Part shown: one piece after another, positions 18,742-28,681 of the stretch | How positions within the stretch are numbered: the stretch's first letter is position 1 | How the letters are laid out: every line of letters begins with the position of its first letter | NCBI RefSeq assembly: GCF_017876795.1 | Contig: NZ_JAGIOR010000001.1 | Span: 1,374,501 to 1,438,500, forward strand | Length of the DNA: 64,000 nt | Direction of reading: 5' to 3' | Origin: Rhizobium leguminosarum | GTDB lineage: Bacteria; Pseudomonadota; Alphaproteobacteria; Rhizobiales; Rhizobiaceae | Translations under genes and position numbers: made by a program | The notes under the pieces: model-generated | Database searches by the model: none | What the model was told of the DNA's origin: nothing | What the model saw: only the letters and a program-made list of their open reading frames with translations

Positions 18742-20223
18742 ATGTCTCCGGAAGCCCGATCGCCGCAAGAGGCGATCCTCCAGTTTCTCACCTCGCTTCA
18801 AAGCCCTGCACGCATTCTCGTCGCGATATCGGGCGGCAGCGATTCCACCGGCCTGCTTCTCCTCCTCGATGAAGCCGTGAAGGCCGCGCCTCATCTCAAA
18901 ATTTCCCTATGCGCTGCGACCGTCGACCATGCGTTGCGCGCCGGCTCCGCAGACGAGGCGCATGCAGTCGCAGCCCTCTGCACCTCGCGCGGCATTCCAC
19001 ACACTATCCCGACCTGGCAGGGCGACAAGCCGAAAACCGGCATCATGGCCGCGGCCCGCGAGGCGCGTTACGGCCTTCTGGCCGAAGCGGCGGAAGCGCT
19101 TGGCGCCGATCTCATCGTCACCGCCCATACACTCGACGACCAGCGCGAAACACTTGCCATGCGCGGCATGCGAACGGAGCAGGTTTCGACCGGCATTGCC
19201 GATGCGGTGCTCTTCAACCGGCATTTCTGGGTCCTGCGGCCGCTTCTCTTTTCCAGCCGGGCGGATATCCGCACTTTCCTCAGCGAGCGGGGCGTGCCGT
19301 GGATCGACGATCCGAGCAATGAGGATGTGAAGTACGAGCGCGTGCGGATCCGGCGGCGCCTTTCGACCGATGCAGGTCCTGAGAAAAATATCCCCAGGGC
19401 CTGGGAAGATCGACTGGCGCTTTCGGCCAAGGCCGCAGACTGGCTGGATCGTCACTTCAGGCTTCACGGCGGCCTGCTGGGGCAGGTGATGCCGGACGGG
19501 TTGCGGCAGGATCGGGCAGTCCTCGACTATGCGCTCGGCCGTCTGACAGCCGTTTTCGGCGGGCAGCCGTTTGCGCCGGGGAGGGCGCATATGGAGCGCC
19601 TTCTCTCATTTGCCAGCGGCAGCCAGCCGGGACGGATGACCGCCGGCAGGGTGGTGTTCGATCTCAGGCGTGACGGGCTTTATCTCACGCGCGAGAGCCG
19701 GGGGATCTTGCCGCTGGTGTTGCGGCCAGGAGAGGCGGGGGTTTGGGATGGGAGGTTCGAGGCAATAAACGGGTCTGGAACGACAGTAAAGATCGAGGGG
19801 CAGGCCGCCGCGCGCTCCTCCCTCATTCCTGTCCTCGGGCCTGACCCGAGGGATGTCACAGGAATCCAGCCACCGCGCGTCGGCGCGGTGAATGACCTTA
19901 CAACGCATGAAGAGTCTCCCGCGCCCAAGGACTTGGGCGCACTGGATTCCTGTGACGAGCACAGGAATGAGGGAGGATGGGGCGCGGGCCTGCCCAAGGC
20001 CGCGTGGAAGCGCGCCATCGCCTCGGCGCCGGTGTTATCCGCCGACGGAACCATTCTATCGCAGGAATCTGCGCCGACGATCGACCTAACGCCTTATTTC
20101 GCACCCTTCGACCGCTTTTTGACACGATTTGATTTCATCTTTGCTGACAGGCTTTCGGCGGTTTTCGCAACGGCGCCCTATCCGAGACCGCCTTTAAGAA
20201 GTATTGACGGAAAAACCATCTGA
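18742..20223 (+). CDS. tilS: tRNA(Ile)-lysidine synthase TilS with repeat insertion
   Basis: Adds lysine to C34 of tRNA-Ile2(CAU) so that it reads AUA; essential in most bacteria. The ATP-pyrophosphatase loop AISGGSDSTG is at residues 28-37, followed by TVDHALRAGSADEA and TAHTLDDQRET. The protein is 493 aa. Codons about 359-412 are made entirely of a palindromic repeat (19816-19977, exactly 162 bp), which inserts 54 residues in frame within the C-terminal region without breaking it. The inserted residues (PVLGPDPRDVTGIQPPRVG onward) do not look like TilS sequence. Confidence 0.93.
   Translation: MSPEARSPQEAILQFLTSLQSPARILVAISGGSDSTGLLLLLDEAVKAAPHLKISLCAATVDHALRAGSADEAHAVAALCTSRGIPHTIPTWQGDKPKTGIMAAAREARYGLLAEAAEALGADLIVTAHTLDDQRETLAMRGMRTEQVSTGIADAVLFNRHFWVLRPLLFSSRADIRTFLSERGVPWIDDPSNEDVKYERVRIRRRLSTDAGPEKNIPRAWEDRLALSAKAADWLDRHFRLHGGLLGQVMPDGLRQDRAVLDYALGRLTAVFGGQPFAPGRAHMERLLSFASGSQPGRMTAGRVVFDLRRDGLYLTRESRGILPLVLRPGEAGVWDGRFEAINGSGTTVKIEGQAAARSSLIPVLGPDPRDVTGIQPPRVGAVNDLTTHEESPAPKDLGALDSCDEHRNEGGWGAGLPKAAWKRAIASAPVLSADGTILSQESAPTIDLTPYFAPFDRFLTRFDFIFADRLSAVFATAPYPRPPLRSIDGKTI
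19816..19977. repeat. In-frame multi-hairpin palindromic repeat inside tilS
   Basis: The ends are a perfect 17-bp inverted repeat, TCCTCCCTCATTCCTGT (19816-19832) and its complement (19961-19977). Inside are three more hairpins: CCTCGGG/CCCGAGG (19833-19851), CACCGCGC/GCGCGGTG (19871-19890) and the 9-bp GCGCCCAAG/CTTGGGCGC (19921-19940), plus complementary TGTCACAGGAATCCAG and CTGGATTCCTGTGAC segments. It resembles the short palindromic elements usually found between rhizobial genes, but here it is coding. Its 162-bp length is a multiple of three. Confidence 0.85.
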
Positions 20224-20320
20224 CCTGGGGGATCGCCTTGGCAATCGCACGGCGCAACCCTATGTTAGATACGAATAAGACGGTCGCCATGAGGCGGCTG
20301 TTCCAGTGCTGGGGAGTTCA

Positions 20321-22249
<1,929 letters not shown>

Positions 22250-22268
22250 GCGGCTAGCACCATCTTGA

Positions 22269-22307
22269 ACAAGGCCGGATTTCCCAAACGGGAGACCCGG
22301 CCTTTTC
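22269..22307 (+). terminator. Terminator after ftsH
   Basis: AAGGCCGG and CCGGCCTT arms, with an inner TCCC/GGGA stem, are followed by TTTCC about 20 bases after the ftsH stop. Confidence 0.75.
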
Positions 22308-22491
22308 CATTGGTAACGGGATATAATCATTTTTCTTGCTAATTTACGTGCTGATAGCCTCATTTTGTGGCATTCCGCTGAATTGAGGCAAGCATGAATC
22401 ACGCTCCTGGATGAACGACATTCCATGGAAGCCGGATTCGCTTGGAACGGTGCGCTGCCTTGAATGGCGCGCGGAAAGCGCAGGAGTGCAG

Positions 22492-23844
22492 ATGAAAAGA
22501 CGCTATTTCGGTACGGACGGCATTCGTGGCCAATCCAACGTCTTCCCGATGACGCCAGATCTCGCTATGCGGGTCGGCATTGCCGCCGGCACGATCTTCC
22601 GCCGCGGCAACCATCGCCACCGTGTCGTCATCGGCAAGGATACGCGTCTTTCCGGTTATATGCTTGAGAACGCCATGGTCGCGGGCTTCACGGCTGCCGG
22701 GCTGGATGCCTTTATTCTCGGCCCGATTCCGACGCCGGCCGTCGCCATGCTGACGCGCTCGCTGCGCTGCGATATCGGTGTGATGATTTCGGCTTCGCAC
22801 AATCCTTACGAGGATAACGGCATCAAACTCTTCGGTCCCGATGGCTACAAGCTTTCCGACGACCTCGAAACCGAGATCGAGGACCTGCTTGAAAAGGACC
22901 TGAACGCGCAGCTCGCCAAATCCGACGATATCGGCCGCGCCAAGCGCGTTGACGGCGTGCATGACCGCTATATCGAACATGCCAAGCGCACGCTGCCGCG
23001 CGATGTGACGCTGCAGGGCCTTCGGATCGCGATCGATTGCGCCAATGGTGCTGCCTACAAAGTGGCACCCGCCGTGCTCTGGGAGCTCGGTGCCGAGGTC
23101 GTCACCATCGGCAACGAGCCGAACGGCACCAATATCAATCTCAATTGCGGCTCCACCAGCCCCGTCGCGCTTCAGAAGAAGGTCGACGAGGTGCGCGCCG
23201 ATATCGGCATCGCTCTCGACGGCGACGCGGACCGCGTGATCATCGTTGACGAAAACGGCTCGATCGTCGATGGCGACCAGCTGATGGCCGTCATCGCCGA
23301 GAGCTGGGCCGAAAACCAGCAGCTGCGCGGCAACGGCATCGTCGCCACCGTGATGTCCAATCTCGGCCTCGAACGCTTCCTCGACGAGCGCGGCATGGCG
23401 CTTGCCCGCACGCGGGTCGGCGATCGCTATGTCGTCGAGCATATGCGCCAACACAATTACAATGTCGGCGGCGAGCAGTCGGGCCACATCGTGCTTTCGG
23501 ATTACGGCACGACAGGCGATGGTCTCGTCGCAGCGCTGCAGATCCTGGCCGCGGTCAAGCGCACCGGCCGGACCGTCAGCGAGGTCTGCCGCCGCTTCGA
23601 GCCGGTGCCGCAGCTCCTGCGCAATGTCCGCATCAGCGGCGGCAAGCCGCTGGAGGATATCCAGGTGCAGAAGGCGATCGCCGATGCCGAAGCCGAGCTC
23701 GCCAAGAACGGCCGCCTGGTCATCCGCCCCTCGGGCACCGAGCCGCTGATCCGCGTCATGGCCGAGGGCGACGACCGCGCGCAGATCGAGCGCATCGTCA
23801 ACGAGCTGATCGGCACGATCTCGAACGTTCGAACCGCCGCCTGA
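22492..23844 (+). CDS. glmM: Phosphoglucosamine mutase
   Basis: Converts glucosamine-6-phosphate to glucosamine-1-phosphate for UDP-GlcNAc, peptidoglycan and LPS, 450 aa. Motifs: [12 protein letters not shown] at the N-terminus, active-site [13 protein letters not shown] with Ser102 as phosphoserine, metal loop DGDADRV, and C-terminal [12 protein letters not shown]. Start chosen at ATG 22492, after CAGGAG, not the in-frame ATG at 22411, which would add 27 non-family residues. ftsH-glmM adjacency is common in alphaproteobacteria. Confidence 0.97.
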   Translation: MKRRYFGTDGIRGQSNVFPMTPDLAMRVGIAAGTIFRRGNHRHRVVIGKDTRLSGYMLENAMVAGFTAAGLDAFILGPIPTPAVAMLTRSLRCDIGVMISASHNPYEDNGIKLFGPDGYKLSDDLETEIEDLLEKDLNAQLAKSDDIGRAKRVDGVHDRYIEHAKRTLPRDVTLQGLRIAIDCANGAAYKVAPAVLWELGAEVVTIGNEPNGTNINLNCGSTSPVALQKKVDEVRADIGIALDGDADRVIIVDENGSIVDGDQLMAVIAESWAENQQLRGNGIVATVMSNLGLERFLDERGMALARTRVGDRYVVEHMRQHNYNVGGEQSGHIVLSDYGTTGDGLVAALQILAAVKRTGRTVSEVCRRFEPVPQLLRNVRISGGKPLEDIQVQKAIADAEAELAKNGRLVIRPSGTEPLIRVMAEGDDRAQIERIVNELIGTISNVRTAA

Positions 23845-24223
23845 GTCGTTGATGCTCGGAGAATGGGCGGCTCCTCTCTCCGCCCTCAGGATCAGGCTGA
23901 TCGGTGTGCCGTGCGGCTGATGGGCTGATCGACGTGCTTTGCTCGTGAAGCTTCGTTCGACGCTGCGCTCCATGGCAGAAAATCTAGCGCAAGTATCAAC
24001 CCTCTCTCCCTATTTCTGTGACGAGCGCAGGTGAGGGAGGGTGAGGCGAGCGTGCCCACCAACTTGCGGCAATCCATGTTTCCTCTACCGGAAGCTTCAA
24101 GATCTACGGTAAATAATCGTGGTTAAGTAGCTTTTAACGTTTCCCATTCATTATCCATCCGAAGCGTATCAGTTTGGCAGCGACTTGAGCCTGCCGACGC
24201 AACGGGATTTTGGAGTGGGATCC
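23845..24223. other. Intergenic region after glmM
   Basis: 379 bases without a supportable gene. The segment at 24011-24040 (TTTCTGTGACGAGCGCAGG, then GAGGGAGGG) closely matches the right arm of the repeat in tilS and is probably a decayed partial copy. The AT-rich stretch 24100-24150 likely holds the promoter of the outer-membrane protein gene. Confidence 0.5.
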
Positions 24224-25063
24224 ATGAAAAGAAGCTTGTCCGGCATCTTCGCCGCATTGTTGATCGCGACAAACGCCTATTCCGCCGACCTCGCCCCTGC
24301 CGAGCCGATCCCGGAGCAGCCGCCCGAAGTGACGGTCAGTGAAGCGACCGGCTGGTACCTGCGTGGCGATGTCGGTTATGCCTTCACCGATCTGCGCGGC
24401 GCCCGCTATTTCCAGGGCAGCAACGCCAACGAAGTCGATTTCGACAGTGCCGATCTGGACGACGCATGGACGGTCGGCGGCGGTGTCGGTTATCAGATCA
24501 ACAGCTATCTGCGCACCGATCTGACCTTCGATTATCTGACGCAGGCTGATTTCGAGGGTTCGACGGTCGGGCAGTGCGGCTTCCCCTTGGTGGATTGCAC
24601 TTCGAGCGACCGCTCCTCGCTGACTGCCTACACGCTGCTCGCCAACGCCTATGTTGATCTCGGCACCTATGGTTACGTCACGCCTTACGTCGGCGCCGGT
24701 ATCGGCGGTTCCTACGTGAAGTGGAAGAACCTGCGCAACGTCGCCTGCGCCGATGACGGCAGCTTCTGCGACGACCAGGTCACCCATGGCGGCAAAGGCA
24801 ATTGGCGCTTTACTTACGCCCTCATGGCCGGCGCTTCGATCGACGTCACCTGCAACGTCAAGGCCGATGTCGGCTACCGCTACCTGCATATCGACGGCGG
24901 CAACATGTTCGGCTATGCCGATAACGGCGGCCCCGGCCGCGACAAGGGTCTCAGCGTCCACGAAGCCCGCGTCGGCGCCCGTTATCTCTTCAGTGGCTGC
25001 GCTCAACCCGTCGCCTATGAACCGCCGCCGGAAATTCCGCTGCAGCAGCCAGTCTACAAGTAA
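24224..25063 (+). CDS. Outer-membrane beta-barrel protein (Omp25/31-like)
   Basis: Predicted small outer-membrane porin-like protein, 279 aa. A signal peptide (LSGIFAALLIATNAYSA) is followed by GWYLRGDVGYAFTDLRGARY and alternating amphipathic strands such as YVTPYVGAGIGGSYVKWKN and VKADVGYRYLHIDGG, as in Omp25/Omp31/RopB proteins of Rhizobiales. Two pairs of cysteines (QCGFPLVDC, NVACADDGSFC) probably form loop disulfides. The start at 24224 follows GGAGTGGG. Confidence 0.85.
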   Translation: MKRSLSGIFAALLIATNAYSADLAPAEPIPEQPPEVTVSEATGWYLRGDVGYAFTDLRGARYFQGSNANEVDFDSADLDDAWTVGGGVGYQINSYLRTDLTFDYLTQADFEGSTVGQCGFPLVDCTSSDRSSLTAYTLLANAYVDLGTYGYVTPYVGAGIGGSYVKWKNLRNVACADDGSFCDDQVTHGGKGNWRFTYALMAGASIDVTCNVKADVGYRYLHIDGGNMFGYADNGGPGRDKGLSVHEARVGARYLFSGCAQPVAYEPPPEIPLQQPVYK

Positions 25064-25083
25064 ACCCAATCTTCTTATCTCAG

Positions 25084-25113
25084 AAAGCCGCTCCTAATCC
25101 GGGCGGCTTTTTG
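25084..25113 (+). terminator. Terminator after outer-membrane protein gene
   Basis: AAAGCCGC and GCGGCTTT arms followed by TT, 20 bases after the stop. Confidence 0.75.
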
Positions 25114-25165
25114 CTGCGTCAAGCGCGCCTGCGTCAAAATATCTTCTCTCTGCGACACTTCGATC

Positions 25166-25194
25166 TTGACTATGACGCCTCCGATCCATACACA
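25166..25194 (+). promoter_or_regulatory. Candidate promoter of serCA
   Basis: TTGACT at 25166-25171 and TACACA at 25189-25194 are separated by 17 bases. This would start transcription around 25200, leaving a leader of about 50 bases that contains the two serC hairpins. Confidence 0.45.
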
Positions 25195-25204
25195 CGGCGG
25201 CGGG

Positions 25205-25249
25205 ACACCCTTCCCCAACGAAGGGCTTTCTATCTGAGAGGATAGCATC
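25205..25249 (+). promoter_or_regulatory. Putative serC leader RNA motif
   Basis: Two tandem hairpins lie directly before serC: CCCTTC/GAAGGG (25208-25225) and CTATC/GATAG (25230-25245). The loop and 3' arm of the second contain GAGAGG, the probable serC ribosome site, so folding could hide it. A small conserved leader upstream of alphaproteobacterial serC (the serC motif) is known; position and layout fit, but I cannot run the covariance model. Confidence 0.55.
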
Positions 25250-26428
25250 ATGGCGAAGACCGCAAAGCCGGACATCCGTCCGCACAATACTCATTTTTCT
25301 TCTGGCCCCTGCTCGAAGCGCCCCGGTTGGTCGCTCGAGGCTCTTTCCGACGCGGCTCTTGGCCGTTCGCATCGCGCGAAGGTCGGCAAGGCCAAGCTCA
25401 AGCAGGCGATCGACCTTACCCGTGAAATTCTCGACGTGCCGGCGGATTATCGCATCGGCATCGTTCCGGCTTCCGATACTGGCGCCGTCGAAATGGCGCT
25501 CTGGTCGCTGCTCGGCGAACGCGGCGTCGACATGCTCGCCTGGGAAAGCTTCGGCGCCGGCTGGGTTACCGATGTCGTCAAGCAGCTGAAGCTCAAGGAT
25601 GTGCGCAAGCTCGAAGCCGGCTACGGCGAGCTTCCGGATCTCTCCGCCGTCGATTTCGACCGTGACGTGGTCTTCACCTGGAACGGCACCACCTCGGGCG
25701 TGCGCGTGCCGAACGCCGATTTCATCCCTGCCGATCGCAAGGGCCTGACGATCTGCGATGCGACTTCGGCCGCTTTCGCGCAGGAACTCGATTTCGCCAA
25801 GCTCGATGTCGTCACCTTCTCCTGGCAGAAGGTTCTGGGCGGCGAGGGTGCCCATGGCGTCATTATCCTTTCGCCGCGCGCCGTCGAGCGTCTGGTCACC
25901 TACACGCCGGCATGGCCGCTGCCAAAGATCTTCCGCATGACCTCTGGCGGCAAGCTCACAGAAGGCATCTTCCAGGGCGAGACGATCAACACGCCGTCGA
26001 TGCTCTGCGTCGAGGACTATATCGACGCGCTTGTCTGGGCCAAGGGCCTCGGCGGCCTCAAGGCACTGATTGCGCGCGCCGATGCCAATGCCAAAGTCAT
26101 TCATGACTTCGTCGCCGCCAACGATTGGATCGCCAATCTCGCCGTCAAGGCGGAAACGGCCTCCAACACCTCGGTCTGCCTGAAGATCATCGACAAGGAT
26201 ATCGCGGCCCTTGACGACGATGGTCAGGCGAATTTCGCCAAGGGCCTGGTCGGCCTGCTCGAAAAGGAAGGCGTCGCCTATGACGTCGGCCATTACCGCG
26301 ACGCGCCGTCCGGCCTGCGTATTTGGGCCGGCGCCACCATCGAGGCATCCGACATGCAGAAGCTGATGCCCTGGCTTTCCTGGGCCTTCGAAACGCAGAA
26401 GGCGCAGCTCGGCCAGGCTGCCACCTGA
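25250..26428 (+). CDS. serC: Phosphoserine aminotransferase
   Basis: PLP enzyme of the serine pathway, 392 aa, making 3-phosphoserine from 3-phosphohydroxypyruvate and glutamate. Motifs: [19 protein letters not shown] at the N-terminus, [13 protein letters not shown], and the PLP-lysine region [15 protein letters not shown]. The sequence belongs to the alphaproteobacterial/archaeal-type SerC group of about 390 residues. serA follows in the same direction 83 bases later, so the two consecutive steps share an operon. Confidence 0.95.
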   Translation: MAKTAKPDIRPHNTHFSSGPCSKRPGWSLEALSDAALGRSHRAKVGKAKLKQAIDLTREILDVPADYRIGIVPASDTGAVEMALWSLLGERGVDMLAWESFGAGWVTDVVKQLKLKDVRKLEAGYGELPDLSAVDFDRDVVFTWNGTTSGVRVPNADFIPADRKGLTICDATSAAFAQELDFAKLDVVTFSWQKVLGGEGAHGVIILSPRAVERLVTYTPAWPLPKIFRMTSGGKLTEGIFQGETINTPSMLCVEDYIDALVWAKGLGGLKALIARADANAKVIHDFVAANDWIANLAVKAETASNTSVCLKIIDKDIAALDDDGQANFAKGLVGLLEKEGVAYDVGHYRDAPSGLRIWAGATIEASDMQKLMPWLSWAFETQKAQLGQAAT

Positions 26429-26511
26429 CGTGATCGCATCCGGCTCCGCCCCAGGGCGGAGCCCAGCATTCTAATTTCATCCATCGCTGAACACTTTTGA
26501 AGGAGGCCATA

Positions 26512-28107
26512 ATGGCACCTCGCGTTCTCGTATCCGACGAATTGTCGGAAACCGCCGTCCAGATCTTCCGCGACCGCGGCGTCGAAGTCGATTTCGAACC
26601 GCAGCTCGGCAAAGACAAGGACCGTCTGCTCGAAGTCATCGGCAAGTATGATGGTCTGGCCATCCGCTCCGCCACCAAGGTGACGGAAAAGATCATCCAG
26701 GGGGCAACGAACCTCAAGGTCGTCGGCCGCGCCGGCATAGGCGTCGACAATGTTGATATCCCCGCCGCTTCGCGCCGCGGCATCATCGTCATGAACACGC
26801 CCTTCGGCAACTCGATCACGACGGCCGAACACGCGATCGCGCTGATGTTCGCCGTCGCTCGCCAGCTTCCTGCAGCCGATACCTCGACGCAGGCCGGCAA
26901 ATGGGAGAAGTCGAAATTCATGGGTGTCGAGATCACCGGCAAGACGCTTGGCGTCATCGGCGCCGGCAATATCGGCTCGATCGTCTGCGCCCGTGCCATC
27001 GGTCTCAAGATGCATGTCGTCGCCTATGACCCGTTCCTCTCCAAGGAGCGCGCCGAGGAAATGGGCGTCACAAAGGTCGAACTGGAAGAGCTCTTCGCCC
27101 GAGCCGACTTCATCACGCTGCATGTACCGATGACCGACAAGACGCGCGGCATCCTCAACAAGGAAGCGCTGGCAAAGACCAAGCCGGGGGTGCGCATCAT
27201 CAACTGCGCCCGTGGTGGTCTGGTCGACGAAGCAGCTCTTGCCGAAGCGATCAAGTCCGGCCATGTCGCCGGTGCCGCCTTCGACGTCTTCGAGGTCGAG
27301 CCCGCCAAGGAAAGCCCGCTCTTCGGCCTGCCGAATGTTGTCTGCACGCCGCATCTCGGCGCCTCGACGACCGAGGCGCAGGAAAACGTCGCCCTGCAGG
27401 TGGCCGAACAGATGGCGGATTACCTCGTCAAGGGTGCGGTCTCAAACGCCATAAACATGCCGTCGATCACCGCTGAGGAAGCGCCGATCCTGAAGCCCTT
27501 CATCCGCCTTGCCGATGTCCTCGGCGCCTTTGTCGGCCAGGTCACCGAGGAGCCGATCAAGGAAATCGAGATCCTCTACGACGGCGTCACCGCCAACATG
27601 AACACGCGGGCGCTGACGAGTGCGGTGCTTGCCGGTCTCATTCGCCCGCAGGTCGCCGACGTCAACATGGTTTCGGCGCCGATCATGGTCAAGGAAAAGG
27701 GCGTCGTACTGTCCGAGGTCAAGCGCGACAAGACAGGTGTGTTCGACGGTTATATCAAGCTGACGGTGACGACCGAAAGCATGACGCGCTCGGTCGCCGG
27801 CACGGTGTTTTCGGATGGCAAGCCGCGCTTCATCCAGATCAAGGGCATCAACCTCGATGCCGATGTCGGCTCGCATATGATCTACATCACCAATACCGAC
27901 GTTCCCGGCATGATCGGCTTCATCGGCATGACGCTTGGTACTGCCGGCGTCAACATCGCCAACTTCCAGCTCGGCCGCGACAAGCAGGGCGGGGACGCCA
28001 TCGCGTTGCTCTATGTCGATGGCGAGGTGGACGACGGCGTTCTCGGGGAGCTGACGGCCCACCAGGCCATCCGCCAGGCAAAGCTGCTCACCTTCAATAT
28101 CGACTGA
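26512..28107 (+). CDS. serA: D-3-phosphoglycerate dehydrogenase
   Basis: First step of serine synthesis, 531 aa, long form. The substrate domain with VVGRAGIGVDNVDI precedes the NAD fold (LGVIGAGNIGSIVCARAIG), catalytic region INCARGGLVDEAAL and CTPHLGASTTEAQENV. An intervening domain and a C-terminal ACT domain (TDVPGMIGFIGMTLGTAGVN) follow, the usual site of serine feedback. ATG 26512 follows an excellent AAGGAGG; the frame extends five codons upstream. Confidence 0.97.
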   Translation: MAPRVLVSDELSETAVQIFRDRGVEVDFEPQLGKDKDRLLEVIGKYDGLAIRSATKVTEKIIQGATNLKVVGRAGIGVDNVDIPAASRRGIIVMNTPFGNSITTAEHAIALMFAVARQLPAADTSTQAGKWEKSKFMGVEITGKTLGVIGAGNIGSIVCARAIGLKMHVVAYDPFLSKERAEEMGVTKVELEELFARADFITLHVPMTDKTRGILNKEALAKTKPGVRIINCARGGLVDEAALAEAIKSGHVAGAAFDVFEVEPAKESPLFGLPNVVCTPHLGASTTEAQENVALQVAEQMADYLVKGAVSNAINMPSITAEEAPILKPFIRLADVLGAFVGQVTEEPIKEIEILYDGVTANMNTRALTSAVLAGLIRPQVADVNMVSAPIMVKEKGVVLSEVKRDKTGVFDGYIKLTVTTESMTRSVAGTVFSDGKPRFIQIKGINLDADVGSHMIYITNTDVPGMIGFIGMTLGTAGVNIANFQLGRDKQGGDAIALLYVDGEVDDGVLGELTAHQAIRQAKLLTFNID

Positions 28108-28133
28108 GTTTCGCCTTCCCAAGGCAAGACAGG

Positions 28134-28167
28134 AAAAACCCGGCGCGGGAAACGGCGCCGGGTTTTT
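28134..28167 (+). terminator. Terminator after serA
   Basis: A 13-bp perfect stem (AAAAACCCGGCGC and GCGCCGGGTTTTT) with an 8-base loop, ending in five T. It may also serve the convergent small gene at 28191. Confidence 0.9.
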
Positions 28168-28190
28168 GCCGTGTCGGAAAAGAATGAAAC

Positions 28191-28457
28191 TTAATGGTGC
28201 TGGCGTTTCCGACGGGCGATCTTGCCGAAACGGGCGACATGGTCTTCAGCCTTCGTGCGGTTAAGGAAGGCGAGCCGGCTGCCGTCCAGGCCCTGGAAGA
28301 ATTCGTCCCAGGAAATTTCTTCCTGCGATTCCGAGGAAAAATCAACGCGGACGGTTTCGCTGTCCGGTGCGTTGTTAATACGGGCGGGATGGCCGCCGCG
28401 CGACTCGATCCAATGTCTGATCCTGCTGTAATCGGTCGTCGTGCCGAACCTGCCCAT
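28191..28457 (-). CDS. Small hypothetical protein
   Basis: Unrecognised 88-aa basic cytoplasmic protein with no signal or membrane segment. It starts MGRFGTTTDYSRIRHWIESR, has an acidic middle (VDFSSESQEEISWDEFFQGL) and a basic end (RFGKIARRKRQHH). The start at 28457 has GAGGAGGG eight bases upstream, strong support for translation; the frame runs 24 codons further without such a site. Confidence 0.7.
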   Translation of the reverse strand: MGRFGTTTDYSRIRHWIESRGGHPARINNAPDSETVRVDFSSESQEEISWDEFFQGLDGSRLAFLNRTKAEDHVARFGKIARRKRQHH

Positions 28458-28681
28458 GAAACCCTCCTCAGCAATTCGATTGCAACATCGATCAACGCAC
28501 GATCGGCGGAATTGTTCCGTATCATTCAAATAGTTTTATCGCAGGCCGAGACCGCGATAGTGAACCTCGCCTTTGCATATCCTGTAGGCGGAAGCTCAAA
28601 GTTTAAGCCGAGTATGATTCTGATTTTATTTAACTTTTCTCAGTATACCGCTGGCATCGGCATCAACCGCGTGCGAATTCC

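Noticed and set aside
22399..23973. 524-codon minus-strand ORF over glmM
   Set aside because: It covers glmM in antisense. glmM has all active-site motifs, while the antisense product has His/Asp/Arg-rich composition typical of shadows.
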